Assembly (NCBI GenBank): GCA_913046825.1
Contig: CAJWTF010000011.1
Location: 1 to 47,868, forward strand
Source: an uncultured Rickettsiales bacterium
Lineage (GTDB): Bacteria; Pseudomonadota; Alphaproteobacteria; UBA8366
Direction of reading: 5' to 3'
Length of the DNA: 47,868 bases
Position numbers and translations under genes: made by a program. Below are positions 1 through 7,678 of the stretch, piece after piece. Every line of letters begins with the position of its first letter. The stretch's first letter is position 1. The notes beneath the pieces were generated by a model that was not told the DNA's origin, did not search any database, and saw only the letters and a program-made list of their open reading frames with translations.

Positions 1-750
1 TGCCTTATGATCTGACCTACCGGCAGGCGGAGCGAATTCTGCTCTCGGCCGTGGCGCAGGTTCCGGCCTCCGCGAGTATTCCACGCGAACCCGACCTCTT
101 GATCGGCAATTATACCGACAGAGGAACAGAATGGCGGGTGTGAATTTGGGTTCCAGATTATCCGCGGATGGCTGTGACCCGATATGAAGTGAAACGGAAC
201 GTTTGGCGGAACCTGTATTATGCGGGTATCGACGTGCCGCACGCGAAGATGGGTATGTTCAGCCCGCGCCGGTTGGCGGCGCGCCACGACGAAGAGCGCG
301 AGGATATCGACTTCCTACACGGCATCACGCCACTTGCCCCCCTGACAACTGAAGAGCTGGATGAAATCGCCCAGAAGATGCGTCGCCATCTCTGCATTGC
401 AGGGCAGCCGGTCGTTCGCGAAGGCGAAGAGGGAGATTCGCTATTCGTGGTGAAAGAAGGAACCCTTGAAGCGTCGATCACGGGCGAGAGTGGTATCAGC
501 TGGTTGACTGAACCCGGAAATGTTTTTTGGTGAAATGTCATTGCTTACCGGGGCTCCCCAATCGGCTGCGGTTGGGCCGTCGGTTGATAGTGTGGTGTTT
601 GTTATTACACGCTCCGATCTCGAATTCCTCATGATGAGGCGCCCGACGATGTCGGATCAACTGAGTGAGGTGCCAGCTGAACGTCAGCCGCGGAACATGC
701 GCTTGTTGGATGAGGAGAAAGGCGCTGGCGCGCTGGAAACTCTGACGTTC
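1..750 (+). pseudogene. Decayed MscS-type mechanosensitive channel with C-terminal cyclic-nucleotide-binding domain (5' end outside window)
   Basis: Reading from base 3, the frame gives the end of an MscS-like cytoplasmic domain (..DYTDRGTEWRV-type ending), then hits TGA at 141-143. The same frame continues straight on as IWVPDYPRMAVTRYEVKRNV, the expected continuation, so the TGA is an in-frame nonsense codon, probably CGA (Arg) to TGA. From about residue 50 after the stop a cyclic-nucleotide-binding domain follows. It is broken again at a run of six T (523-528): the frame shifts by one base and resumes as FGEMSLLTG, the phosphate-binding cassette of that domain. Similarity ends near 740-750, at LLDEEKGAGALETLT. 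Two independent lesions make a functional channel unlikely. The homopolymer lesion alone could be a sequencing error, but the TGA could not be explained that way so easily. Confidence 0.8.
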
Positions 751-755
751 CTATC

Positions 756-1438
756 ATGGCAGTTCCTTGGTGGTATTCAAATGTATTGCATGATGGCGGT
801 GTCCCTTATTTTGACGGCGGTGTGATGGCTGCGAATGCCGAATGCTGCGGCACGCGGGAGCAATGGCGCAATCGGATCGAACATTGGCTTGATCGCGCCC
901 GAATGGAAGATTTGTTGAGCGTCGATATTTTTTCGATTTGCGGCCAGTCGTGGGTGATCGCTTCCTCGGTGACGGATTGCTCGCCGATGCCATCATCGGC
1001 GTATCCCGTTCGAAACCGTTCCTCGGATTAATGGGCCAACCTGTGGCACAACTCGCGCCGAGTTTTAGTCTCTTCCACCGCCCTCGGTTGGAGGAAGGCT
1101 GGCAGGATTTAAGGCGTGACGCTTTGCTCCCAATCGTATGTTTTACGCGCGCGATGGTGTTGCGGATTGGCTTGACGGCGCGGGCGATGGCGGATCGTAT
1201 TAGAGTTGTCACGGCGGCGGGTAAAATTGGAGGAGGCAATGCTGTGAAATTAATCTGAGTCCATGAACGAGCCTTGAATTTAATATTGCACTAGCAATTG
1301 GGAAACCTGCGGGACGGCGTGCGCTCGTTGAGCCGGGCAGATATGCGAGTTTTATCACGCCGGGAACAAAAAGCCTTGATGCGGGAGTTGAGCGATCTCG
1401 GTGAGATAACACGGGATATTCGCAGCTTGATTTCCTAA
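756..1438 (+). pseudogene. Remnant of DUF294-type nucleotidyltransferase/signal-transduction protein (C-terminal part only)
   Basis: The translation contains FDGGVMAANAECCGTREQW and MEDLLSVDIF, which resemble the C-terminal half of DUF294 proteins (cAMP-binding/CBS/nucleotidyltransferase family). At 927-932 a run of six T has lost one base relative to the expected DIFFDLRPV, and the next frame continues with FDLRPVVGDRFLGDGLLADA, then ALLPIVCFTRAMVLR. Two in-frame stops follow (TGA at 1256-1258 and TAG near 1298), after which the same frame still reads SLSRADMRVLSRREQKALM to TAA at 1436-1438. The N-terminal half of the family is absent; the text before 756 belongs to the channel gene. This is a dead fragment. 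Family assignment rests on remembered motifs. Confidence 0.65.
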
Positions 1439-1920
1439 CTGCCTGATAGCTCGCCCGTTATATTCTCCTTCTCCACGGCGGCGAGATGAAGTTCGAGGCA
1501 AGGCGCACCGTTCGCGATGCAGGCGTCTATATCTACCAAGGCATCGTCAATCTGACCATTGCTGATTTTGGCCGCCGCTGTGTAGTAACGGGCCTGGCAA
1601 ATCTCCACATCGTTCAGTGTTTCGTTCACGACGTCGGAAAGTCGCGTCTTGCCGACTGCCAATCCGATCAAGCTGGCACTCCATGCGTCTTCGCCTTGGA
1701 GGCGGTCGATTGCAATTTGCGCGAACCAATGGGCCTTCCCGAACGCGCCGGTCCGGCATAGACCGATGAGGGAGAGTTGCAGCGCTTGAACCGGGCCCGG
1801 GCGATGAATGAGGGATTCGGCGAAATTGCCGATGGATGCAAAGTCGCGCTCAATAAAGGCGTCGACGATGTCTTCAAAATCCGGGACGTCCGTCGATACG
1901 GAAACCAATCCGCCCGTCAT
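1435..1920 (-). CDS. Small unknown protein encoded directly downstream of flagellin
   Basis: 161 residues, mostly alpha-helical in appearance, with alternating Ala/Leu-rich helices such as ARYYTAAAKISNGQIDDAL that suggest one or two degenerate TPR-like repeats. There is no signal peptide or membrane segment. The ATG at 1920 is preferred because GGGGAAGA lies just upstream; a longer reading to 2007 would overlap the flagellin gene without a ribosome site. It starts 25 bases after the flagellin stop on the same strand, so the two are probably co-transcribed and the product may act in flagellin regulation, export or modification. That role is inference from position only; I do not recognise the family. 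Confidence 0.6.
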   Translation of the reverse strand: MTGGLVSVSTDVPDFEDIVDAFIERDFASIGNFAESLIHRPGPVQALQLSLIGLCRTGAFGKAHWFAQIAIDRLQGEDAWSASLIGLAVGKTRLSDVVNETLNDVEICQARYYTAAAKISNGQIDDALVDIDACIANGAPCLELHLAAVEKENITGELSGS

Positions 1921-1945
1921 GGTCTTCCCCGAGTCAGTTTGGAAA

Positions 1946-2761
1946 TCAGCCGAACAGACCCAGGACCGCGCGCTCGTTATCTGTCGCGATGGTGAGTGCA
2001 TTCGCACCCAATGCCTGACGTGTCTGCAGCGAAAGCAAGCTAGCCGCTTCCTCGTTCAGATCCGCTTGCGTCAAATTGGCGGCCCCTTGTTCCAACGTGT
2101 TGCTGAGATTATCGGTGAAATCAATACGGTTTTGCAGCGTGCTCGTGTTCGAAGACAAAGAGGTCGGGTTCGAGCGAACTTGCGTCTGTGCGCTGAAAAT
2201 ATCCGCCAGGGCGGCGTCGATATCCGCATCACTACCGAATGTTCGCGCGGAAATACCGAGCCCGGCGCTTGTCGAGTCTGCACCTTGGACCGAGAGTGAA
2301 CTGCTGCCGTCCTCGTTCAGAGAGACCTCAAGCGTATCCGGTGAAGAGCCGATCAGATTGTTGCCGTCGATACCCGAGTCGGCAGCGATACTATCGATCT
2401 GTACGCGAATTTGATTGAACTGATCCGCGAGGCGGGCACGTTCCGTGGGGTCGTTCGTATTTTGCGCCTGCTGAGCAATTGCGCGCGCTTGACCCGAAAG
2501 ATCATTAATCGCTTCGAGCCCGACATCCGCGGCCTGGATCATACTGATGGCCTGACCGACCTGATCCTTGACCTGCGCCAGATCTGCGGCCTGGTTCGTC
2601 AACGCTTGAGAAGCGAAGAAATCCTCTGCGCCATCGAGCGGGTCGTTAATTTTGTGCTCGGTGCTCAGTCGTTCGTTCGTCTGATTCGATTTCTGGCTCG
2701 TGCGCTGCAAACCCTGCAGCGCAGAATTTCCTGACGAGCCAAGGCCAACACTGTCAACCAT
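1946..2761 (-). CDS. Flagellin (short, D0/D1 domains only)
   Basis: 271 residues. The N-terminal part (about residues 1-140) and C-terminal part (about 190-271) are the conserved coiled D0/D1 segments of flagellin: KINDPLDGAEDFF matches the family's R-I-N-(S/D)-A-x-DD region and the end reads LGANALTIATDNERAVLGLF. The variable D2/D3 region is almost absent, as in many alphaproteobacterial flagellins. The product is the exported filament subunit of the flagellum. The ATG at 2761 is chosen over one five codons earlier because AGGAGC lies just before it, inside the longer reading. No other flagellar gene is in the window, so it is a monocistronic or two-gene unit apart from the main flagellar cluster. 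Confidence 0.9.
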   Translation of the reverse strand: MVDSVGLGSSGNSALQGLQRTSQKSNQTNERLSTEHKINDPLDGAEDFFASQALTNQAADLAQVKDQVGQAISMIQAADVGLEAINDLSGQARAIAQQAQNTNDPTERARLADQFNQIRVQIDSIAADSGIDGNNLIGSSPDTLEVSLNEDGSSSLSVQGADSTSAGLGISARTFGSDADIDAALADIFSAQTQVRSNPTSLSSNTSTLQNRIDFTDNLSNTLEQGAANLTQADLNEEAASLLSLQTRQALGANALTIATDNERAVLGLFG

Positions 2762-2878
2762 GGTTTTGCTCCTCATAACTAAGCGATGACTCTGCCGTCT
2801 GGCAAAGCTCCTCCAACGCTATAGTCATCCCCATTCTTTGATAGAATAACCTAATACCGCAAGAAAAGCCAGACACCC

Positions 2879-2894
2879 TGTGATGGGGATCACA
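2879..2894. promoter_or_regulatory. Perfect TGTGA-N6-TCACA palindrome (CRP/FNR-superfamily operator candidate)
   Basis: TGTGATGGGGATCACA has both half-sites identical to the CRP consensus TGTGA and TCACA with the standard six-base spacer. It lies between the divergent flagellin (start 2761) and TauE/SafE-type permease (start about 2899). It is placed about 118 bases upstream of the flagellin start and only 5 bases before the longest permease start. If the permease really starts at 2899 the site would overlap its ribosome site; if it starts at 3007 the site sits in a normal promoter position. The bound regulator is not in the window. Confidence 0.5.
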
Positions 2895-2898
2895 GAAG

Positions 2899-3768
2899 GT
2901 GAATTTAGACCATGCCTGTCAAAGAGAAGGCGGGCGACTAACTCCAAGGAATGTTCGTCAGGCCCCAAAATTGATCACGATCGGTGATATCGTCGCTTTC
3001 GACGGCATGACGCCTTTCGCTGTAGGCTTTGTGCTTCTGGTCCATTTCATCGGTTTTTATATAAGAGGTGCTTTAGGATTCGGCTCCAACATGCCGATAG
3101 TCCTCCTCACTACCTGGGTGTTGGGGCCGCATCATGCGATCTTGCTGGTGGCGCTCACATCGGGCATCGCGCAGGTTCATCTGCTGCCGCAAGGGTTTCG
3201 TAATACCGATTGGTCTATTGCCAGAATGTTGGCGTTGGGGATGATGGCCGGAATCGTCTTCGGCACATGGGTTTTCGCCGAAATCGAAGCCGACTGGCTG
3301 GTTCTCCTTCTAGGAGGATTAATCCTCGGCATCCTTTTGATGGATCGATTCCAGGCTATCGAACGGTTAAAGCGGCGGATCAATTTACGCTCCCATACTC
3401 TCGCCAGTATTCTGGCGGCGATCTCCGGTTCCGTCGGCACGATCAGCGGTGGTGGTGGGCTGTATTTTCTTGTGGCCTATCTAAAGTTGGTTTGCGCCGA
3501 TCCGGCGGTCTTGCGCAGCACGAATGTATTTCTATCCGGCGCATTTATGTTGTTCCGACTGTGTTTGCTGACTTATGCCGGATTGTTCACGCCAATTTTG
3601 TTGGTCGAAGCTTTGTTGGTGGCGCCTGCGGTCTTTCTCGGTAGTTGGGCCGGGACCCGGCTTTTCCATGCCAGCAGTCCAGAGCGGTTTTACGCCATTC
3701 TCCAGTTTGTCCTATTCGCCGCCGCCGCCGCACTTTTCATAAAGGGGCTTCTATATCTATTTGCATAA
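2899..3768 (+). CDS. TauE/SafE-family (TSUP) membrane permease
   Basis: 289 residues from a GTG at 2899, or 253 residues from the ATG at 3007, which is nearer the family's usual length. Eight or so hydrophobic segments begin near MTPFAVGFVLLVHFIGF. The GALGFGSNMP segment near the start and SGSVGTISGGGGLYFLVAYL in the middle are the two repeated glycine-rich motifs of the TSUP (sulfite exporter TauE/SafE) family. These are inner-membrane transporters or exporters of sulfite, sulfoacetate or related organic anions; the substrate here is unknown. GGGGA upstream favours the 2899 start, but the first 36 residues are not hydrophobic and may be untranslated. It was followed by an MmgE/PrpD gene now reduced to a stump. 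Confidence 0.8.
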   Translation: MNLDHACQREGGRLTPRNVRQAPKLITIGDIVAFDGMTPFAVGFVLLVHFIGFYIRGALGFGSNMPIVLLTTWVLGPHHAILLVALTSGIAQVHLLPQGFRNTDWSIARMLALGMMAGIVFGTWVFAEIEADWLVLLLGGLILGILLMDRFQAIERLKRRINLRSHTLASILAAISGSVGTISGGGGLYFLVAYLKLVCADPAVLRSTNVFLSGAFMLFRLCLLTYAGLFTPILLVEALLVAPAVFLGSWAGTRLFHASSPERFYAILQFVLFAAAAALFIKGLLYLFA

Positions 3769-3783
3769 GGGGAGAGGCGAATA

Positions 3784-3930
3784 ATGACACAGCCGAGTTA
3801 CACCGAACAATTGGCTGAATGGGTATGCGCTCTAAGGCTTTCCGATCTTCCGGATGAAATTGTCGCCAACGCAAAATCACGTGTATTAGAAATCTTGGGG
3901 TGTAGCGCGACCAGGATGCCGATCGATTAA
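3784..3930 (+). pseudogene. MmgE/PrpD-family N-terminal stump
   Basis: ATG at 3784 has a good ribosome site (GGGGAGAGG) 13 bases after the permease stop. The first 40 residues (YTEQLAEWVCALRLSDLPDE, then SRVLEILG) match the N-terminus of MmgE/PrpD proteins (2-methylcitrate dehydratase family, about 450 residues). The reading then runs into unrelated sequence and stops at 3928-3930. Everything after about residue 42 is missing, and the following bases belong to a TPR gene, so a deletion has removed most of this gene. Confidence 0.7.
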
Positions 3931-4277
3931 TCGAAACGATTCTTTGGGAGGACGCTCAATGCGAGACTGCACAATGGGCTCGTGAGACTGGCCTTTCCTT
4001 GATTAAAGGCTTCGCTGCCTTCTGGCGTGGTGATTTCGGAGATGCTGTCGATCTCTTGTATCCCGCGCGATATATCGCCATTAGTTTCGGGGGAAGCCAT
4101 GCTCAGCGTGATATTATCGACTGGACGGTAACAGAGGTCGCGAGCCGGGCTGTAATGCGCTCTACCGCAGAGGCATTGGCGCAAGAACGATTGGCGCTGA
4201 AATCACATAGCGCCATCAATATAAACCTTCTTCGTCGGAGCCGGGCGTCCGGTGTTGAGCTGTTATCGGCGGCCTAA
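3912..4277 (+). pseudogene. C-terminal stump of a tetratricopeptide (TPR38-like) protein
   Basis: An open frame of about 120 codons without a convincing start begins at 3912. It reads LIKGFAAFWRGDFGDAVDLL, then YPARYIAISFGGSHAQRDII, which matches the end of the TPR repeat-38 family (a cytosolic protein of about 450 residues with no assigned enzyme activity). Only the last quarter is present. The stump begins within a few bases of where the MmgE/PrpD stump loses similarity, which marks a deletion junction near 3905-3915. A TTG at 3999 could in principle initiate, but a product is unlikely. Confidence 0.65.
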
Positions 4278-4330
4278 GACAATATACCGTTCGAACTTGA
4301 GGCGCGTCGGGTTGCGATTGTCCGCCGCCC

Positions 4331-5185
4331 CTAGTTCAGTACATCCGGTAGTAATTTGTTGACCGCCTCCCATGCCTCGAATTGGACCCAGTGTCCGGCA
4401 TTGGGGATGACGTGGATGGTCGCGCCCGGATGAATTTCTTCGACGTAGTCGCGGATGCCCGACAGGTCCGGATACAGGGTTGTGTCCTTGTCACCGAAAA
4501 TGCCGTTCAGGCGGCACGGCAGGTCGCGCAGACTGTCTGCCAGAACCGATGTACGAGCGATGCCACGCGACCGCAGACGGGCTTTCGCCATGTTTACCGT
4601 CTGAATCGTGAGCGCCAAGTCGTCCGCCGCGGCCGGATCATGCACCATCAGCTTTTGAAGATTGTGCCGGTAGAGGGGGGCCGCTTCCGCCTCTGGTAGG
4701 TCCCGTGGCACCTCGACCAATTCGTTCGCGGGTCCAGTGCCGGTCAATCCCAAGACCGGGGAGCCGATTAGTGTCAGGCTGCGGATGCGGCGCGCCTGCG
4801 CATGGGCGAGCAAACCGGATAAAACGCCGCCGAAGGAAAACGAGATGAGATCGAAGGGCGTGTCGTCCGGTAGGATAAGGTCGAGCCCACCCGAGAGTAT
4901 CTCCGCTAGACCCGCCGCGTCGTATGGTTTGGGTGGATCGGCGGAGTCACCGCAACCCGGCAGGTCGACAGCGATCACCCGAAATTGAGATTCCAGGGCG
5001 GGTATCGTCCGCACCCAATGGTTCCAGGCTCCGAACCCACCATGCAGCAACACTATGGGCGGCCGCTCCGTATTCGCCGCACCCCATTCCCGCCACACGA
5101 GATCACCGTCGCCGCAGGGCGAGCGAAGTTCTTGGCAGCGCGCCACTAGAGAATGGAGAATGGCTCTGGGGTTCGTGTTAGTCAT
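4331..5185 (-). CDS. Alpha/beta hydrolase
   Basis: 284 residues. The oxyanion motif HGGFGAWNHW is near residue 50, the nucleophile elbow is SFSFGG (Ser near residue 116) and the catalytic His is in NAGHW near residue 264, with GDKD supplying a likely acid near 233. This is a complete serine hydrolase fold of the MhpC/epoxide hydrolase-like superfamily, probably cytosolic as there is no signal peptide. The substrate cannot be read. It stands 93 bases downstream of an SDR gene on the same strand and may share its transcript. Confidence 0.85.
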   Translation of the reverse strand: MTNTNPRAILHSLVARCQELRSPCGDGDLVWREWGAANTERPPIVLLHGGFGAWNHWVRTIPALESQFRVIAVDLPGCGDSADPPKPYDAAGLAEILSGGLDLILPDDTPFDLISFSFGGVLSGLLAHAQARRIRSLTLIGSPVLGLTGTGPANELVEVPRDLPEAEAAPLYRHNLQKLMVHDPAAADDLALTIQTVNMAKARLRSRGIARTSVLADSLRDLPCRLNGIFGDKDTTLYPDLSGIRDYVEEIHPGATIHVIPNAGHWVQFEAWEAVNKLLPDVLN

Positions 5186-5278
5186 TGGAACGGACCTAAT
5201 CGGGTAGGAAGGAATTTGCGGCCGCTAAATAACATACCGCTCAACGGTAAGCCAAACCCGGCTCAAGATGCTGCTAAA

Positions 5279-6031
5279 TCACATGGTGTAGTTCATGCCC
5301 AGACGGCCGCTATCGACGTAAATTGTCTCTCCGGTGATATAGCTTGCCTTGTCGCTGGCAAGGAAGGCCACGACATCACCGATTTCGCGCGGCGATCCGA
5401 TCCGTTTTAAAGGTGTGCGCGACATGACCATTTTCATTGCATCCGGGTTGTCATTGACGCTCGCCATCATGGCGGTGTCGATCGAGCCCGGACTAACCGC
5501 GTTGACGCGGATATTGTGGGGCGCTAGCGCCAATGCGGCGGCTTTAGTGAGCTGCATGACGCCGCCCTTGGAAGCGCAATAGGCCGCAATGCTCGGGATC
5601 GCCACCTGTGCGTTGATGGAGGACATGTTGACAATAGCGCCTGCGATCCGCTTAGAGACCATGGCCTTGGCCGCGCGCTGAATTGCCTGGAAGGTTCCCG
5701 TGAGATTGACGTCGATGACCGATTGGAACTGATCGATCTTAGTCTCGAAGAACGGGGCGGGGTGCGCGATGCCCGCGTTATTCACGAGAATAGTGGCCGG
5801 ACCGATCTCAGCTTCGATTTGGTCGAACAGCGCGTCGACCTGCTTCTGGTCCCCCATGTCGCAGTTGATGCCGACCGTGCCGTTCCCCAAGGTCTCCGCT
5901 GCTGTGGTCACGCCGTCGGCGTTGATATCGGCCAACACAATGCGGGCACCGGATTCGCAAATCGCCTCGGCACAAGCGTAGCCGATGCCTTGGGCGCCAC
6001 CCGTTATGATGGCAATAGGCGTGTCGGTCAT
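5279..6031 (-). CDS. SDR-family NAD(P)-dependent oxidoreductase
   Basis: 250 residues. The Rossmann motif TGGAQGIG is near residue 10, NNAG near 88, the catalytic Ser is in NMSSINAQ, and YCASK near 156 is the Tyr-x3-Lys pair. The C-terminal SPGSIDTAMM and GETIYVDSGR segments are typical of the classical SDR group (FabG-like alcohol or hydroxyacid dehydrogenases). The ATG at 6031 is chosen because GGGAGAGG lies just upstream; a longer frame to 6082 lacks one. Its upstream region faces arsR (start 6184) divergently. The substrate is unknown. Confidence 0.88.
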   Translation of the reverse strand: MTDTPIAIITGGAQGIGYACAEAICESGARIVLADINADGVTTAAETLGNGTVGINCDMGDQKQVDALFDQIEAEIGPATILVNNAGIAHPAPFFETKIDQFQSVIDVNLTGTFQAIQRAAKAMVSKRIAGAIVNMSSINAQVAIPSIAAYCASKGGVMQLTKAAALALAPHNIRVNAVSPGSIDTAMMASVNDNPDAMKMVMSRTPLKRIGSPREIGDVVAFLASDKASYITGETIYVDSGRLGMNYTM

Positions 6032-6183
6032 AATACCTCTCCCATTCCCATGGAACTCTTGCGTAAGGTCAATGGTTCTCAATTAACACGGACATGGGGT
6101 GTGGACAGGTAAAAATTAGATAATGTTATATGTAATTCGACTATATTAGAAATATCGTTGTGTTGTTTGAAAATACTCTCTAA

Positions 6184-6510
6184 ATGTTCAGCATGAACGA
6201 AAAAACTGCGGCAGGACGCTTGGAAGCCTTGGGGCATCAGACGCGTCTTTCGATTTACCGGCTCCTGGTGAAGGCGGGGGATGATGGGCTTATTGTGGGC
6301 AATATTCAAAAGGCCCTTGATGTGCCCGCGTCGACGCTCTCGCACCATCTTGCAAAATTGGCCCGGGTTGGGCTGGTGTCGCAAGGACGGCGTGGGCGGG
6401 AGATTTACTGCAGTGTGGATTATGACGAGATGCGGGCGTTGATCGGCTTTTTGACCGAGGAATGCTGCGCTGGTGTCAACCTTGAACAAGACGCGCAAGA
6501 CGCGGCATAG
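6184..6510 (+). CDS. ArsR-family metalloregulator (type with C-terminal Cys pair)
   Basis: 108 residues with a winged-helix fold: LEALGHQTRLSIYRLL at about 13-28 and the recognition helix PASTLSHHLAKLARVGLV at about 56-73. Near the C-terminus FLTEECCAG carries adjacent cysteines, as in the ArsR group whose C-terminal Cys pair senses arsenite or a related trivalent metalloid. Another start (ATG at 6193) is possible. It is followed 18 bases later by a permease gene that it presumably represses and that is induced by trivalent arsenic species; no separate operator could be pinpointed. The AT-rich stretch 6110-6183 likely holds its promoter. Confidence 0.85.
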   Translation: MFSMNEKTAAGRLEALGHQTRLSIYRLLVKAGDDGLIVGNIQKALDVPASTLSHHLAKLARVGLVSQGRRGREIYCSVDYDEMRALIGFLTEECCAGVNLEQDAQDAA

Positions 6511-6528
6511 AGCATACGGAGAACGGCT

Positions 6529-7569
6529 ATGTCCGACATTTCACTTCACTTAAAGAATGCCGCTGGGTTCGGGCGCCGGATTGAACGAGTTTTGCTTGCG
6601 GTCGTGGCGATCTTCCTTGGTCTTGTCGTCTTCGTGCCCGAGCAAGCGCAAGCGAGCCTGAGCTTTGTTGGCGAAGCGCTGACCGGCATGGTGCCGTTCC
6701 TGGCACTCGCCATCGGCATCGCGGCATATGCGCGCGCCAGTGGTGTGGACAATCTAATCGCCAAGGCGTTCCAAGGTCGATTGTCGACGATGATCGTGGT
6801 CGCGGCACTGTTCGGCGGCATGTCCCCATTTTGCTCTTGCGGCGTGATCCCGCTGATCGCGGCCTTGTTGGCCATGGGCGTTCCGGTTCCCGCCGTCATG
6901 GCGTTCTGGCTTGCGTCGCCCTTGATGGACCCGACGATGTTCGTCCTCATCATGGGCACGCTCAGTCTCGATTTTGCCATCGCCAAGACCATAGCGGCAG
7001 TCGGCGTCGGCATGATGGGTGGATTTAGCACGGCGGCGCTGATGGCTCGGGGCGCGTTCGCAAACCCCTTGCGTAACGATGTCACCGGTTGCGGCAGTTG
7101 CGGTGCACCGACAATCAACCCGCAAGCCAAAGTTGCTTGGAAGTTCTGGGAAGAAGAGGATCGGCGACAAAAATTCTTCAAGGAATCCGGCTCCACCTCG
7201 CTCTTTCTTTTGAAATGGCTGACCCTCGCCTTCCTGCTGGAAAGCTTGATGATCGCCTATATCTCCGCCGATCAAATCGCCAGTGTGCTGGGCCAAGGCA
7301 ATGACTGGGCCATCCCCTTGGCGACATTGGTTGGCGTGCCGGCCTATCTGAACGGCTACGCGGCCTTGCCGCTGGTGGCCGGGCTAATTGAGCTCGGCAC
7401 CGCGCCGGGCGCGGGAATGGCGTTCCTGGTCGCGGGCGGTGTTACCAGTCTTCCTGCGGCCATCGCTGTCTATGCGCTGGTGAAGAAGCCACTCTTCCTC
7501 TGGTATATCGGCCTTTCACTCGCGGGCGGACTACTGGCTGGGTTTCTCTTTCAACTCTACGTCGGTTGA
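6529..7569 (+). CDS. ArsP-like permease (DUF318/COG0701)
   Basis: 346 residues with about eight to ten membrane segments in two similar halves. The signature FGGMSPFCSCGVIPLIAALL falls near residues 96-115, followed by FWLASPLMDPT. A cytoplasmic loop near residue 185 contains GCGSCG. The FCSCG motif and Cys-rich loop are those of COG0701 permeases, among which ArsP exports trivalent organoarsenicals. The gene lies directly after an ArsR-type regulator, which supports a metalloid or organoarsenical export role. The actual substrate is inferred; other members of the family move unknown solutes. Confidence 0.8.
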   Translation: MSDISLHLKNAAGFGRRIERVLLAVVAIFLGLVVFVPEQAQASLSFVGEALTGMVPFLALAIGIAAYARASGVDNLIAKAFQGRLSTMIVVAALFGGMSPFCSCGVIPLIAALLAMGVPVPAVMAFWLASPLMDPTMFVLIMGTLSLDFAIAKTIAAVGVGMMGGFSTAALMARGAFANPLRNDVTGCGSCGAPTINPQAKVAWKFWEEEDRRQKFFKESGSTSLFLLKWLTLAFLLESLMIAYISADQIASVLGQGNDWAIPLATLVGVPAYLNGYAALPLVAGLIELGTAPGAGMAFLVAGGVTSLPAAIAVYALVKKPLFLWYIGLSLAGGLLAGFLFQLYVG

Positions 7570-7678
7570 TGGTGGACAGGCCCGGACCGCCCGATACACC
7601 CGAACCTGCTAAGGGTCAGGTCTGACGCCTGTAACAATGGGTATTGGCGAATCGTCGCTCGATTTCCATATTAGCCTC

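Noticed and set aside
141..143. Selenocysteine reading of the TGA in the channel gene
   Set aside because: The family has Arg (or a similar residue), not Cys, at this position, and a second lesion follows, so decay explains it better.
754..1239. Minus-strand open frame over the DUF294 remnant
   Set aside because: Arg/Ser-rich composition with no protein-like pattern; a shadow of the opposite strand.
2762..2878. Sigma-54 or sigma-28 promoter for flagellin
   Set aside because: A GG...GC pair is present on the minus strand but with spacing one base too short, and the sigma-28 elements do not match well.
5153..5410. Plus-strand frame in the gap between the hydrolase and SDR genes
   Set aside because: It runs into the antisense of both genes and has no ribosome site or recognisable sequence.
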